Numbered from the stretch's first letter, positions 54,502-63,696 are shown. The stretch: 64,000 nucleotides of DNA from Hyunsoonleella flava (GCF_004310325.1 NZ_SIRT01000016.1:27158-91157); one strand, 5' to 3'. Program-made: numbers and translations. Notes: generated by a model not told the origin, from the letters alone.

Positions 54502-56259
54502 ATGAAAGGAATAAAAGAAATAAAATCAAGATATAATCCATGTCAAGTTCTATTTGTAGAGAGATATATAGAACTATTGCATAGACAAACAATAGATTCA
54601 TATAGAATTAGATTACTTGGTCCATTAGGGATTTTAAGGGAACTTCTACTGGTTATAAAAGAATTGAAAAAAGGAGTTATTTTTCATTTTAATCCAACAG
54701 TTCTTTTAGTAATTGAAGAAACAAGAAATCTTATAAAAGAAGATGATATTCTCAACTATCCAGAATTTTCAAAACAACAGTATCTAAAACTTCTAAATAA
54801 GGCACAAGAATCAGATTTGCCAAAAATAAAACTCATGACTAGACTACTGCTTGAGTACAATAAGGAGTATTTAAATAGCCTCTTTGAAAAAATAGAAATT
54901 GATTTAAATTCTAAAGGAAATGAACCTAATTGCATATTTAACTCCTATGCTCGCATTGATAAATATACAACCTATCTATGTTCTGAATTAGTCAGTTTAG
55001 GTTATAGTACGAGATTCTTATATAGGTCAATGAATTATCTTTTTGTTAGTCAAAAAAACTCTTTTGATGATACATTTACAGATTTCAAAAAATTCTTTTT
55101 GACACAAAAAGCAGAAAATTATTCGGTCTACTTTAAATGTAGTTTTCCTAAACAAATCATTCAACATCTAACTACTGTAGATAATAACATCGAAATTTTA
55201 GAGGATATCAAAACTTCTTTTACAGGAACCACAAAAAAGGTAAATAAGGACCTTAAATCATTCATAAATAATTCAAGAAGCATTAGGTTTTTCAAGGTTG
55301 TGGTTACAGCAAATGATTTTTTCATGGCTTTTAAAGAAGGTAGAAATAAGCTTTCAGAGTTATTTGACATAATTAATATTGGTTTTATAGACCATAGTTT
55401 AGGCCTATATGATAAAGTTTTAATAGTTCCTGACGACAATCAAGATAATTGGGAATATTTAAAATATAACTATGAACTCGATGGTAATTATAAAAAAGGT
55501 GAATTTGTTTATGATACATTTTCAAGCAAGTTAAAAGCAATAAATCATAATTCTAATATTGATGAAGACACAAAAGAAAAATTGGCTTCTGCCATTAGAT
55601 ATTTTAGATTGGGGAGTGAATCTGTAGAGGTGGAACACGAATTTATTAATTATTGGTTTGGTCTAGAATATTTGTACTCATCACAATTTGCCAAAGGAAC
55701 AATTAACAGAATTAAAGACTATTTTAAAAAAATACATACTTTAGGTTATGTTCAAAGGCTATTTAACGATTTTAGAGATAACGTTAAAAGGTTGAACTTG
55801 CAAGATGAGATTCATAGCTATGATGATGAAGACCTAAGTTTCATGTTAGAAGATGATTGCTTAGGCAAATTCTATATTAATAATTACCTATCAAATCCAT
55901 TAATTTCATTCAGAGCCATGAGACTAAAACAACGTTTTATTGATAAAAACTGCATGGAATACTTAAAAAAACATGAGTTAAATTTAGAACATCATCTAAC
56001 TAGAATCTATAGAACAAGAAATCAGATTGTCCATGACGCTGCTAAAAACATGAACATTTTATTATTAACAAGCAGCTTAAAATACTATCTCGCATACAGT
56101 ATTGATGTTACAACTTATTGGCTGACTGATTCTATACCAATTCATAGTATTGAGGATATTCTTGAATTAAACGATACGCTTTATGAGAAATATATTAGTC
56201 AAGACTTGAATATTCAAGACCTTATCTCAGTTAACGACAAATCATTTTTAAGTATATAA
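54502..56259 (+). CDS. HEPN-motif protein between hsdM and hsdS
   Basis: A 585-residue protein of no named family. The C-terminal part has a probable HEPN fold: 'AIRYFRLGSESVEVEHEFINYWFGLEYLYSS' (about 378-395), which resembles ApeA/HEPN helices, and the catalytic R-x4-H motif RNQIVH (R506 to H511) in 'RIYRTRNQIVHDAAKN'. HEPN domains are metal-independent RNases. The first 300 residues are helical with no motif I recognise; there is no Walker A. Base composition is visibly more A/T-rich than hsdM and hsdR, suggesting a separate origin. Its position, inside an RM operon, is like that of prrC and rloC anticodon nucleases. A defence role (RNase toxin guarded by RM) is inference. Confidence 0.65.
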   Translation: MKGIKEIKSRYNPCQVLFVERYIELLHRQTIDSYRIRLLGPLGILRELLLVIKELKKGVIFHFNPTVLLVIEETRNLIKEDDILNYPEFSKQQYLKLLNKAQESDLPKIKLMTRLLLEYNKEYLNSLFEKIEIDLNSKGNEPNCIFNSYARIDKYTTYLCSELVSLGYSTRFLYRSMNYLFVSQKNSFDDTFTDFKKFFLTQKAENYSVYFKCSFPKQIIQHLTTVDNNIEILEDIKTSFTGTTKKVNKDLKSFINNSRSIRFFKVVVTANDFFMAFKEGRNKLSELFDIINIGFIDHSLGLYDKVLIVPDDNQDNWEYLKYNYELDGNYKKGEFVYDTFSSKLKAINHNSNIDEDTKEKLASAIRYFRLGSESVEVEHEFINYWFGLEYLYSSQFAKGTINRIKDYFKKIHTLGYVQRLFNDFRDNVKRLNLQDEIHSYDDEDLSFMLEDDCLGKFYINNYLSNPLISFRAMRLKQRFIDKNCMEYLKKHELNLEHHLTRIYRTRNQIVHDAAKNMNILLLTSSLKYYLAYSIDVTTYWLTDSIPIHSIEDILELNDTLYEKYISQDLNIQDLISVNDKSFLSI

Positions 56260-56263
56260 CCTA

Positions 56264-57508
56264 ATGCCCAACAACTGGAAAACATATAAACTTGGCGATA
56301 TTGCAGAAAATGTCTCAAGAAGATTTGATTTCGACAAACATCAAAAAGTCGTATTCATAAATACTGGTGATGTTTTAGAGGGTAAGTTCTTGCATAGTGA
56401 AATAAAAGATGGTGATGGGTTGCCAGGTCAAGCAAAAAAAGCTATAAAAAAAGGCGATATTTTATTTAGTGAGATCAGACCAAAAAACAGAAGATATGCG
56501 CTAGTAGATAGGGATGTTGACAACTACGTGGTATCTACAAAGTTTATGGTTATAGTTTCCGATAATTCAATCGTTGACCAAAAATATTTCTTACAGTTGC
56601 TTACTTCAAATCAAAAACTTGCAGAATTGCAAATGATTGCTGAAGGTCGTTCAGGTACTTTTCCTCAAATTACATTTGATGCGATTTCTCATATTGAATT
56701 CAACCTACCACCACTACCAGAACAAAAAGCCATAGCAAGCATCCTCTCAGCCATAGACGAAAAAATAGAAAACAACCTCGCCATTAATAAAACCCTTGAA
56801 GATATGGCAATGGCACTTTACAAACATTGGTTTGTAGATTTTGGGCCGTTTCAAGACGGCGAATTCATCGACAGCGCACTCGGACCCATCCCTAAAGGTT
56901 GGGAAGTGAAACGGTTGGATGAAGTTGCATTTAAGTTTTCAAAAACTTTTGACTTTAAAGAAAAGGATAAAGTAGTCTTTGTTAATACTGGTGATGTGCA
57001 GAATGGTTCATTTTTGCATAGTAATTATTCAGAGATTGATGGATTACCTGGTCAAGCAAAAAAAGTTATTGAACCAAATGATATTCTTTATAGTGAGATT
57101 AGACCAAAAAACAAAAGGTATGCGTATGTAGATTTTGATTCAAGTGAATATGTGGTTTCTACAAAGTTTATGATTATAAGAAACAATGAAAACATCAATA
57201 ATAGATTACTTTATCGAATTTTAACTAGACAAGATACAATTGATGAATTTCAAATGATTGCAGAGTCACGTTCAGGAACTTTTCCTCAAATTACATTTGA
57301 CGTAATTGGACATTTACCGATGGCATTACCAAGTATTGATATACAGAATGAATTTCAAAATATAGTTGAACCGTTCGAGCAGAGACAGTCGAACAACTTA
57401 AAGGAAAATCAATCCTTAATCCAACTACGAGATACATTATTACCGAAACTCATTGGTGGAGAGGTACGTTTAAAAGAATTCAAAAAACAAATCGAGACCG
57501 TTTTATGA
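56264..57508 (+). CDS. hsdS: Type I restriction-modification specificity subunit with two near-identical TRDs
   Basis: A 414-residue HsdS, the DNA-reading subunit. It holds two target recognition domains (about 2-145 and 203-350), each followed by a conserved helical spacer ('PEQKAIASILSAIDEKIENNLAINKTLEDMA' and 'IQNEFQNIVEPFEQRQSNNLKENQSLIQLRDTLLPKLI'). The TRDs share unusually long identities: VVF(I/V)NTGDV, DGLPGQAKK, SEIRPKN(R/K)RYA, YVVSTKFM and RSGTFPQITFD. Each half site should therefore read the same bases and the target should be palindromic. It begins 4 nt after the HEPN stop and ends in a 4-nt overlap (ATGA) with a ghost hsdR start. Confidence 0.95.
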   Translation: MPNNWKTYKLGDIAENVSRRFDFDKHQKVVFINTGDVLEGKFLHSEIKDGDGLPGQAKKAIKKGDILFSEIRPKNRRYALVDRDVDNYVVSTKFMVIVSDNSIVDQKYFLQLLTSNQKLAELQMIAEGRSGTFPQITFDAISHIEFNLPPLPEQKAIASILSAIDEKIENNLAINKTLEDMAMALYKHWFVDFGPFQDGEFIDSALGPIPKGWEVKRLDEVAFKFSKTFDFKEKDKVVFVNTGDVQNGSFLHSNYSEIDGLPGQAKKVIEPNDILYSEIRPKNKRYAYVDFDSSEYVVSTKFMIIRNNENINNRLLYRILTRQDTIDEFQMIAESRSGTFPQITFDVIGHLPMALPSIDIQNEFQNIVEPFEQRQSNNLKENQSLIQLRDTLLPKLIGGEVRLKEFKKQIETVL

Positions 57509-57591
57509 CCACAGAAGCCACTATAGAACAAGCGTTTTGTCATTCCTGCGCAGGCAGGAATCCACTCGCTAATCTAAAATTATTAAAATGA
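57505..57591 (+). pseudogene. Ghost start of hsdR, 28 codons, with inserted repeat
   Basis: The frame begins ATG ACC ACA GAA GCC ACT ATA GAA CAA GCG and codes MTTEATIEQA, the same ten residues as intact HsdR, but eight of nine synonymous codons differ. It then runs through a dispersed repeat (57538-57563, hairpin ATTCCTGC/GCAGGAAT) and ends TGA at 57589-57591, overlapping the real hsdR ATG (ATGA). It overlaps the hsdS stop by 4 nt as well. It is probably a relic of another hsdR allele, which could still act as a short leader coupling hsdS and hsdR translation. Confidence 0.7.
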
Positions 57592-60590
57592 CAACTGAGG
57601 CTACAATTGAACAGGCTACAATAGATTGGTTAGACGATTTAGGCTACACCCATAAAGACGGGGCCAAAATTGTACACCAACCAAAAGATGTGGTACTTAA
57701 AGACCAGTTGTTGGCCTTTATCAAAAAAACCTATCCGCAGTTACCTAGTGATATGCAAACCTTGGCTGTAGCTGAGTTTACCAATAATGTCGGCGCAGAC
57801 TTGGAGCATCGCAACCGTAGCTTTCACCTTAAATGTACCAAAGGTATCGACCTTAATTATGAGGATGCCCAAGGCAACGAAAAAGCGGTACATGTCTATC
57901 CTATAGATTATGACCACTCAGAAAATAACAGTTTTTGGGCAGTCAATCAGTTTAGTATTACAGGCAAAAACAAACGCCGACCAGACATTATCATTTACAT
58001 AAACGGCTTACCATTAGTGGTATTTGAGCTTAAAAACTGGTACGACGAAAACACCAACCTAAAAGAAGCTCACAACCAAATACAGCACTACAAAAAAGAC
58101 ATACCGCAATTGTTTGAGTACAATGCGCTCACTATCATAAGCGATGGCAATGAAGCACAACATGGCATGTTTAGTTCGGGTATGGAGTGGTTTGCCCCTT
58201 GGAAAAGCATCAATGGCAAAGACACGGTTCAGGAAGACGATTTCCAAATGCACACGCTTTTGTTTGGGCTCTTCCCAAAAGACCGTTTGCTCAACTATAT
58301 CAAAAACTTCATCTTTCACGAAGACCATAACGGCACACTCATTAAAAAAGGCGCCAAGTACCACCAGTTTTTTGGGGTCAACTTTGCCGTAACGGCCGCG
58401 AAGCAATCGGTGCGTCCCTTTGGCGATGGTCGTATTGGTGTCATTTGGCACACCCAAGGCTCTGGTAAAAGTATTTCCATGGCCATCTATACAGGCATTC
58501 TGCGCAGTTTACCAGAATTGCGAAATCCTACCATTGTGGTACAGGTAGACCGTAGCGATTTAGACATGCAACTCTATGAGAATTTTGTCCTGGCGAAAGA
58601 TTTGGTAGGCGATGTACACCATGCCGAAAGTACCAACGATTTAAGACAGCTTTTATCTGTAGGTGCTGGAGGTGTGATTTTTACCACGATTGAAAAGTTT
58701 CGCTTAAAGCAAACCACAGACAACACCTTAGGCGAATTGGAACATCCTGTATTGTCGGAGCGCGAAAATATTATAGTGATGGCAGATGAAGCCCATCGTA
58801 CCCAATACGGCTTACTCGATGGTTTTGCTTCTAACTTACGGAAAGCCTTACCCAAAGCATCCTTTATTGGCTTTACAGGAACACCAGTAGATTCTAAAGA
58901 TGCTGATACCGAAGAAGTCTTCGGAAATGTGATTCATACCTACGATATCAAACAAGCGGTGGAAGATAAAGCCACGGTAAACATCTATTATGAGCCACGT
59001 TTAGCTAAGCTACACCTTTGGAATGAAAACATAGACGATGAAGTAGATACTATTACCGAAGGTGAAGAAGATACAGGCAATCTCAAATGGGCTGCTATAG
59101 AAGATGCCGCAGGTAGTGAAGACCGCGTGAATAAAATTGCCAAAGACATTTTACAGCATTTTACCAAACGTATCGAAACCTTAGATGGAAAGGCGATGGT
59201 CGTTTGTATGAGTCGTCGGAATTGTGTAAAAATGTACGACGCCTTAACCGCCTTAGACGATTGCCCAGAAGTGGCTGTAGTAATGACAGGAAACATATCC
59301 AAAGACCCCATAGAGTGGAATCCACATTTTAGAACCAAAGATGCTCAGGAAGCCTTAAAGAAACGTTTCAGAAAAGAAGAAGACCCGCTTAAGATCGTGA
59401 TAGTTCGAGACATGTGGCTCACAGGCTTTGATGCCCCTGCCGTACACACCATGTACGTAGATAAGATTATGCGTGGTCATAACTTAATGCAAGCCATCAC
59501 CAGAACTAACCGAGTCTTTAAGGACAAAGAAAATGGCGTGATTGTCGATTATATTGGTATTGGAGATAATCTAAAATCTGCGACTGAAAAGTATACTGGA
59601 AGCGGTGGAAAAGGTAAACCAACCATCGATATGGAGCAGGCGTTGGAACTATTCTATAATCAGGTGGACTATTGCAAAACTATGATTCCTGAAAGTGTGG
59701 ATTATTCAGATTGGAAACAACTACGTGAAGCAGAAAGAACACTTTTAGTTCATAAAGGAGTTAATCACGTAATAAAATATGATGACAATGCCAATAACTT
59801 TATGAAAGCAGAGAAAAAGCTCTCTGGTTTATTGTCTATTGTGAAAAGTCAGCCAGCCATTCAGGAGTTTGCCGTTGATGTATTGTATGTGCAACATGTT
59901 TCAAAAGCAGTCCGAAACGCCAAGTCTGTAAAATCCTCTCGAAGCGAACAACAAAAACAAATCAAGGAACTGATTTCACAGAGTATCGATTCCGAAGACA
60001 TAGTTGATGTATTTGCCATGGCTGGAATTGAAAAACCTGACATTTCTATTTTAGATGAAACCTTCTTATTAGGCGCTAAAAAAGAAAAAGATGGGAATGC
60101 TTTAAAGATTGAAATTATCAAGAATATTCTAAAGGATGAAATCAAACTGCGCTTGCACAAAAACATTAAGAAATACACATCACTTAAAGAAGAATTAGAA
60201 AAAGTCATAGACCGCTATCATAATAATGCGCTAGACAGTTATGCCACCATTGCAGAATTGGTAGAACGTGCGCAAGAATTGCAACAAGACGATAAGCGAA
60301 CCGAAGAATTAGGACTAACAGAAGAAGAATTAGCCTTTTACGATATCCTCGCCGCAAAACGAGACATCATCAAGGAAAAAGGCCCAATGCAAGATATCGT
60401 ACATGGCGTAGTAAAAGCGGTAAAATCCAACTTACAACTCGATTGGACCAAAAAAGAAAATGCAAAAGCAGCCATTCGTTTAGCCGTTAAAAAAGAATTA
60501 CGAGGCAAAGTTTCAATATCGAAACTCAATGAAATTTTAGCAGAAATTATGGAACAAGCTGAAGGTCAGTTTAGTGATTGGAGTGCATAA
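57588..60590 (+). CDS. hsdR: Type I restriction-modification R subunit
   Basis: A 1000-residue motor and nuclease subunit that translocates and cuts unmethylated DNA. The N-terminal PD-(D/E)xK nuclease has RPDIIIYINGLPLVVFELKN (D133, E147, K149). Motor motifs: Walker A HTQGSGKS near 287-294, 'DEAHRTQYG' near 395, 'GFTGTPVD' near 425, 'VVCMSRRNCVKMYDAL', 'VIVRDMWLTGFDAPAVHTMYVDKIMRGHNLMQAITRTNR'. The C-terminal helical part ('EELEKVIDRYHNNALD', 'KGPMQDIVHGVVKAV') binds the methylase. All key residues are present, so the subunit looks functional. Translation is probably coupled to the ghost ORF upstream (ATGA). Confidence 0.96.
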   Translation: MTTEATIEQATIDWLDDLGYTHKDGAKIVHQPKDVVLKDQLLAFIKKTYPQLPSDMQTLAVAEFTNNVGADLEHRNRSFHLKCTKGIDLNYEDAQGNEKAVHVYPIDYDHSENNSFWAVNQFSITGKNKRRPDIIIYINGLPLVVFELKNWYDENTNLKEAHNQIQHYKKDIPQLFEYNALTIISDGNEAQHGMFSSGMEWFAPWKSINGKDTVQEDDFQMHTLLFGLFPKDRLLNYIKNFIFHEDHNGTLIKKGAKYHQFFGVNFAVTAAKQSVRPFGDGRIGVIWHTQGSGKSISMAIYTGILRSLPELRNPTIVVQVDRSDLDMQLYENFVLAKDLVGDVHHAESTNDLRQLLSVGAGGVIFTTIEKFRLKQTTDNTLGELEHPVLSERENIIVMADEAHRTQYGLLDGFASNLRKALPKASFIGFTGTPVDSKDADTEEVFGNVIHTYDIKQAVEDKATVNIYYEPRLAKLHLWNENIDDEVDTITEGEEDTGNLKWAAIEDAAGSEDRVNKIAKDILQHFTKRIETLDGKAMVVCMSRRNCVKMYDALTALDDCPEVAVVMTGNISKDPIEWNPHFRTKDAQEALKKRFRKEEDPLKIVIVRDMWLTGFDAPAVHTMYVDKIMRGHNLMQAITRTNRVFKDKENGVIVDYIGIGDNLKSATEKYTGSGGKGKPTIDMEQALELFYNQVDYCKTMIPESVDYSDWKQLREAERTLLVHKGVNHVIKYDDNANNFMKAEKKLSGLLSIVKSQPAIQEFAVDVLYVQHVSKAVRNAKSVKSSRSEQQKQIKELISQSIDSEDIVDVFAMAGIEKPDISILDETFLLGAKKEKDGNALKIEIIKNILKDEIKLRLHKNIKKYTSLKEELEKVIDRYHNNALDSYATIAELVERAQELQQDDKRTEELGLTEEELAFYDILAAKRDIIKEKGPMQDIVHGVVKAVKSNLQLDWTKKENAKAAIRLAVKKELRGKVSISKLNEILAEIMEQAEGQFSDWSA

Positions 60591-60621
60591 CTAGTATTAA
60601 ATATTTAATAAATTAAAAAAT

Positions 60622-61983
60622 ATGGATTCAGAAAGATTGCTTAAAAACTCGAATTTCTTTAACGCCGCTGATGCTGCAATCGAACATGAAATGGACTTTA
60701 CTAATTTTGAGAAAAGCTTATTTCAAAATATTCTTTTTCAAGAAAGTATTCTTCTACATGAAGCCTATTTTTTTAACTCTAAATATTTACTTGATCACGC
60801 TTATAGATATGGAGAAGGAAAGACGTCGCTGTTTGGTGAAGCTGCAAAAAACGGATTGGTAATTCCAGCAATAAGTGATACTTCAGTTAATAGTATGAAG
60901 AACTTATTCGAATTCCTAATAGAAAAATTTGGTGCCAATACTAATAATTTTAATCCTAAAAACTTAAAAGATCCAAGATTTAAATCTTATCTCCAAAATA
61001 TTCAAACAGGTTGGGATCAACGAGGCAATGTTCAACATTGGCCTGATACATTCTATAAAGGTGAGCCAGAGAGTTTTGGTCAAGGATATGAACGATTACT
61101 ACGTGAAAATTTTTATCAAAAAGAAATGCCAATAAAAGACTTTGAAGATCCAAATAGCGACACAGTTAGAATGAGGCGTCGTGTTTGGGACAAAAGTGAA
61201 CCATGGAGAAATAAATGCTTTGAAGATGCTACTATTAAGAGTTCTGAGAACGGAAGCGATGCAGGATTAAGGCGTACTGATATTTTAACGGCAATTGCTG
61301 CACTTTTTAATGTTGAAGATATCAAACAAGGTGTTTTTTTAGATTATGTTCTAAAGTTTGTTAATGATAAGGAAACTGCTTTATGTCTAGAAATATATTG
61401 GTCTTGGCTTAATCAATGCCATCATATGAATTTTGGTGACAAGATAAACCGAACAATTAATTTCCCAGTTTATAAGAGAGATTCCGACTTTCTTGCAGAT
61501 AATGAGTTTATATACAATGATTTCAAAAATGAAAAATATGAATCAGCGGATTTTGAAATAGAATTGCCTACTATTCAGGCGTTAAAAAACACAGAGCCAG
61601 AAGAGTTAATAAAACTAAGAACTGGGTCAATTGGTATTGATTTTTTTGAAAGTTTAAGAGCTTTTGAAAATGGTAACAATGATTCTGATCGTATTCAGCT
61701 TGAAAAACAATTAAAATATTATGCCAAAGGAATATGTAATAATGTACCTATTAGTCAAATAGGTTACACAAAAGGTGCAATCTTAAAAAGTAGAGGAAGT
61801 TTATTGGGTATAGCCAGCCTTATAACTGAGGCTGGGGATTGTGTTATAGATCAAAATATTCAGCCATATGCCATTGCTGCTGGTGCTGCTGGCCTTATTA
61901 TTGGTATGTATGATGATAATCAAAAAAATGTAAAAATCAATAAGCAAGAAAAAGTTAAGATTGAGCTAAACGTTAAAAAGTAG
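60622..61983 (+). CDS. Unrecognised protein downstream of hsdR
   Basis: A 453-residue protein 31 nt after hsdR on the same strand. I recognise no family. There is no signal peptide; the first 100 residues are helical ('HEMDFTNFEKSLFQNILFQESILLHEAYFFNSKYLL'). A middle part has 'NIQTGWDQRGNVQHWPDTF' and 'TDILTAIAALFNVED'. The end includes a glycine-rich hydrophobic segment 'AYAIAAGAAGLIIGMYDDN' like a membrane or self-assembly helix. It may be co-transcribed with RM genes and could be a defence accessory or an independent effector. Codon use is A/T-rich, like the HEPN gene. Confidence 0.75.
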   Translation: MDSERLLKNSNFFNAADAAIEHEMDFTNFEKSLFQNILFQESILLHEAYFFNSKYLLDHAYRYGEGKTSLFGEAAKNGLVIPAISDTSVNSMKNLFEFLIEKFGANTNNFNPKNLKDPRFKSYLQNIQTGWDQRGNVQHWPDTFYKGEPESFGQGYERLLRENFYQKEMPIKDFEDPNSDTVRMRRRVWDKSEPWRNKCFEDATIKSSENGSDAGLRRTDILTAIAALFNVEDIKQGVFLDYVLKFVNDKETALCLEIYWSWLNQCHHMNFGDKINRTINFPVYKRDSDFLADNEFIYNDFKNEKYESADFEIELPTIQALKNTEPEELIKLRTGSIGIDFFESLRAFENGNNDSDRIQLEKQLKYYAKGICNNVPISQIGYTKGAILKSRGSLLGIASLITEAGDCVIDQNIQPYAIAAGAAGLIIGMYDDNQKNVKINKQEKVKIELNVKK

Positions 61984-62007
61984 GTTTTTAATTGTTTTTA
62001 CTCATGC

Positions 62008-62211
62008 AAATCTATCAACGAAGAGAAATTTAACAAAAGATCATTTACAGCCCGCTATAATTTAAACAAATTAGTATATCATGAAGCGTACCAAATGATA
62101 GGTGATGCTATTGGCAGAGAAAAACAATTAAAAGCTGGAAGTAGATCACAAAAAATAGCGCTAATAACGAGTATAAACCCTGATTGGAAGGATTTATTTG
62201 ATGACTTATAA
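62008..62211 (+). pseudogene. GIY-YIG endonuclease C-terminal relic
   Basis: The frame reads KSINEEKFNKRSFTARYNLN, then KLVYHEAYQMIGDAIGREKQ and ends LKAGSRSQKIALITSINPDW KDLFDDL at TAA 62211. This is the second half of a single-domain GIY-YIG (URI type) endonuclease; the catalytic GIY...YIG start is missing. There is a stop (TAG) 27 nt upstream and no start. The relic borders the dispersed-repeat cluster at 62213. Confidence 0.75.
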
Positions 62212-62212
62212 C

Positions 62213-62335
62213 GTTATTGCGAGGCACGAAGGACGAAGCAATCTCATGAAAAGAAACGTAAACCATTAACCAGATTGCTTCGTACCTCGCAATGACAACA
62301 TGAGGAACAGATCGCTTCGTACCTCGCGATGACGA
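62213..62335. repeat. Three-copy dispersed repeat cluster at island right end
   Basis: TTATTGCGAGGCACGAAGGA with CGAAGCAATCTCATG (forward, 62213-62248), then two inverted copies beginning AGATTGCTTCGTACCTCGCA (62270-62298) and AGATCGCTTCGTACCTCGCG (62306-62334). Same family as 52196-52231 and 52493-52541. Confidence 0.8.
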
Positions 62336-62352
62336 TTCAGTTTTTATTCCTC

Positions 62353-63696
62353 TCAATGGCATTCCTCAACTAACATCTTCCTAATTATCTTTTGAATATC
62401 ACTATTATCTTGTTGCCGTATTAAAAAAGTTTCAAAATCTTCGGTGTTGTTTAACTGCTCCGTTTTATCAATAAAACCATAACCCAAATACGTACCTTTT
62501 TCAATCATAATAAAGGCATCTTCGTAATCGTATCTGCCTTTTTGTTTTAAAATAACATCTTTTTTAGTATTGTTTAAACTCTCTAAAGCTTGTAAAACAC
62601 GTTGGTTATAGTGTTCTGCGGTTTCTTCATCTTTACAAACACCTTTACAAGTATGTATTTTAAAATGGTTACATGTAGCAACAGCTTCTTGTAAATGGCA
62701 ATATTTAGGACAAAGTTCAAATTGGCTACACAACTGTTCTATTTGCTGTCGGCATTCGGTTATAGAATGCAACGTCAGTATCGGGTTTGGTGTCGCCTTA
62801 AGTGTATTGTAGGCTATATGGATAATCCCTTTTCTATCGGTGTAACTAAAAATAGCATGCATTTTGGGCGCACGCTTAGCCACTTGGTTGTATTCTGGGT
62901 AATGTTGTTTAATAGCAGCATCTTCCATTAGTAACGCAATAAGTTCACTGCCAGAAAGCGCAAAATCTATATCAGCCGTCTCTCTGCAAATGGCTAAAGA
63001 TTTCTTCGTTTTACTATAAAAATGACTTAACACCCGCTTCTTTATGTCTTTAGCTTTGCCAACATAAATAATTTTGCCTTTTTTATTTTTAAAATAATAC
63101 ACTCCAGGTGTATTCGGTAAATTATTAAAAACCGCCGTTGGTAGATGAGAAGGCAATGTGGCTTCCTTAGATGATTTTTTTAAGAAATCTTTAAACACAG
63201 TGTCCGCACCCTCTTGATTCAATAAAAGTTCAAACAAAATAACAGTAGCTTCTGCATCACCCCTAGCCCGATGTCGATCTTTAATAGGAATATGCAAAGC
63301 ATTACACAATTTCCCTAAACTATACGATTTATGCCCAGGAATCAGTTTTCGAGCCAACCGAATGGTACACAGTTTCTTTTTATTAAAGTCTATACCAACA
63401 GCTTTAAACTCATTCCGAATAGCGTTATAATCAAAATTCACATTATGCGCTACAAAAATGCAGTTTTCGGTAAACCTCAAAATATCCTGTGCAATGTCAG
63501 AAAACGTTGGTGCATTAGCTACCATACCATTATCAATACCCGTAAGTGTTGTGATATAATCTGGAATCCATTGCTGCGGATTAATTAAAGAGGTATACTC
63601 ATCAACAACCTGTGTACCATCGTATTTAAAAATAGATATCTCAGTAAGCTTATTGCTTTTTCCTGTAGTTTCAACATCTATAATGGTGTAAATCAT
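62353..63696 (-). CDS. DEDDh exonuclease / GIY-YIG nuclease fusion (paralogue)
   Basis: A 447-residue protein with the same domain order as the gene at 2472-3842. ExoI is in MIYTIIDVETTGKSN (D8, E10), ExoII AHNVNFDYN, ExoIII HRARGDAEAT; the GIY-YIG part has GVYYF, IIYVGKA, KKRVLSHF and 'ELIALLMEDAAIKQHYPEYNQVAKR'. The C-terminus carries Cys/His clusters ('CPKYCHLQEAVATCNHFKIHTCKGVC') that may bind metal and are partly shared with the paralogue. It has a normal ATG, in contrast to the other copy, and helps define where that gene must start. Role: probably nucleic-acid repair or processing. Confidence 0.9.
   Translation of the reverse strand: MIYTIIDVETTGKSNKLTEISIFKYDGTQVVDEYTSLINPQQWIPDYITTLTGIDNGMVANAPTFSDIAQDILRFTENCIFVAHNVNFDYNAIRNEFKAVGIDFNKKKLCTIRLARKLIPGHKSYSLGKLCNALHIPIKDRHRARGDAEATVILFELLLNQEGADTVFKDFLKKSSKEATLPSHLPTAVFNNLPNTPGVYYFKNKKGKIIYVGKAKDIKKRVLSHFYSKTKKSLAICRETADIDFALSGSELIALLMEDAAIKQHYPEYNQVAKRAPKMHAIFSYTDRKGIIHIAYNTLKATPNPILTLHSITECRQQIEQLCSQFELCPKYCHLQEAVATCNHFKIHTCKGVCKDEETAEHYNQRVLQALESLNNTKKDVILKQKGRYDYEDAFIMIEKGTYLGYGFIDKTEQLNNTEDFETFLIRQQDNSDIQKIIRKMLVEECH

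Larger units (their letters stand above)
61984..62352. other. Gap after the RM island: GIY-YIG relic and repeats
   Basis: No intact gene. The left part holds the GIY-YIG relic, the right part the repeat cluster (62213-62335). Both are typical remains at the edge of an accessory region. Confidence 0.6.

Noticed and set aside
62108..62362. 84-codon minus-strand ORF
   Set aside because: It is made of inverted dispersed repeats opposite the GIY-YIG relic.
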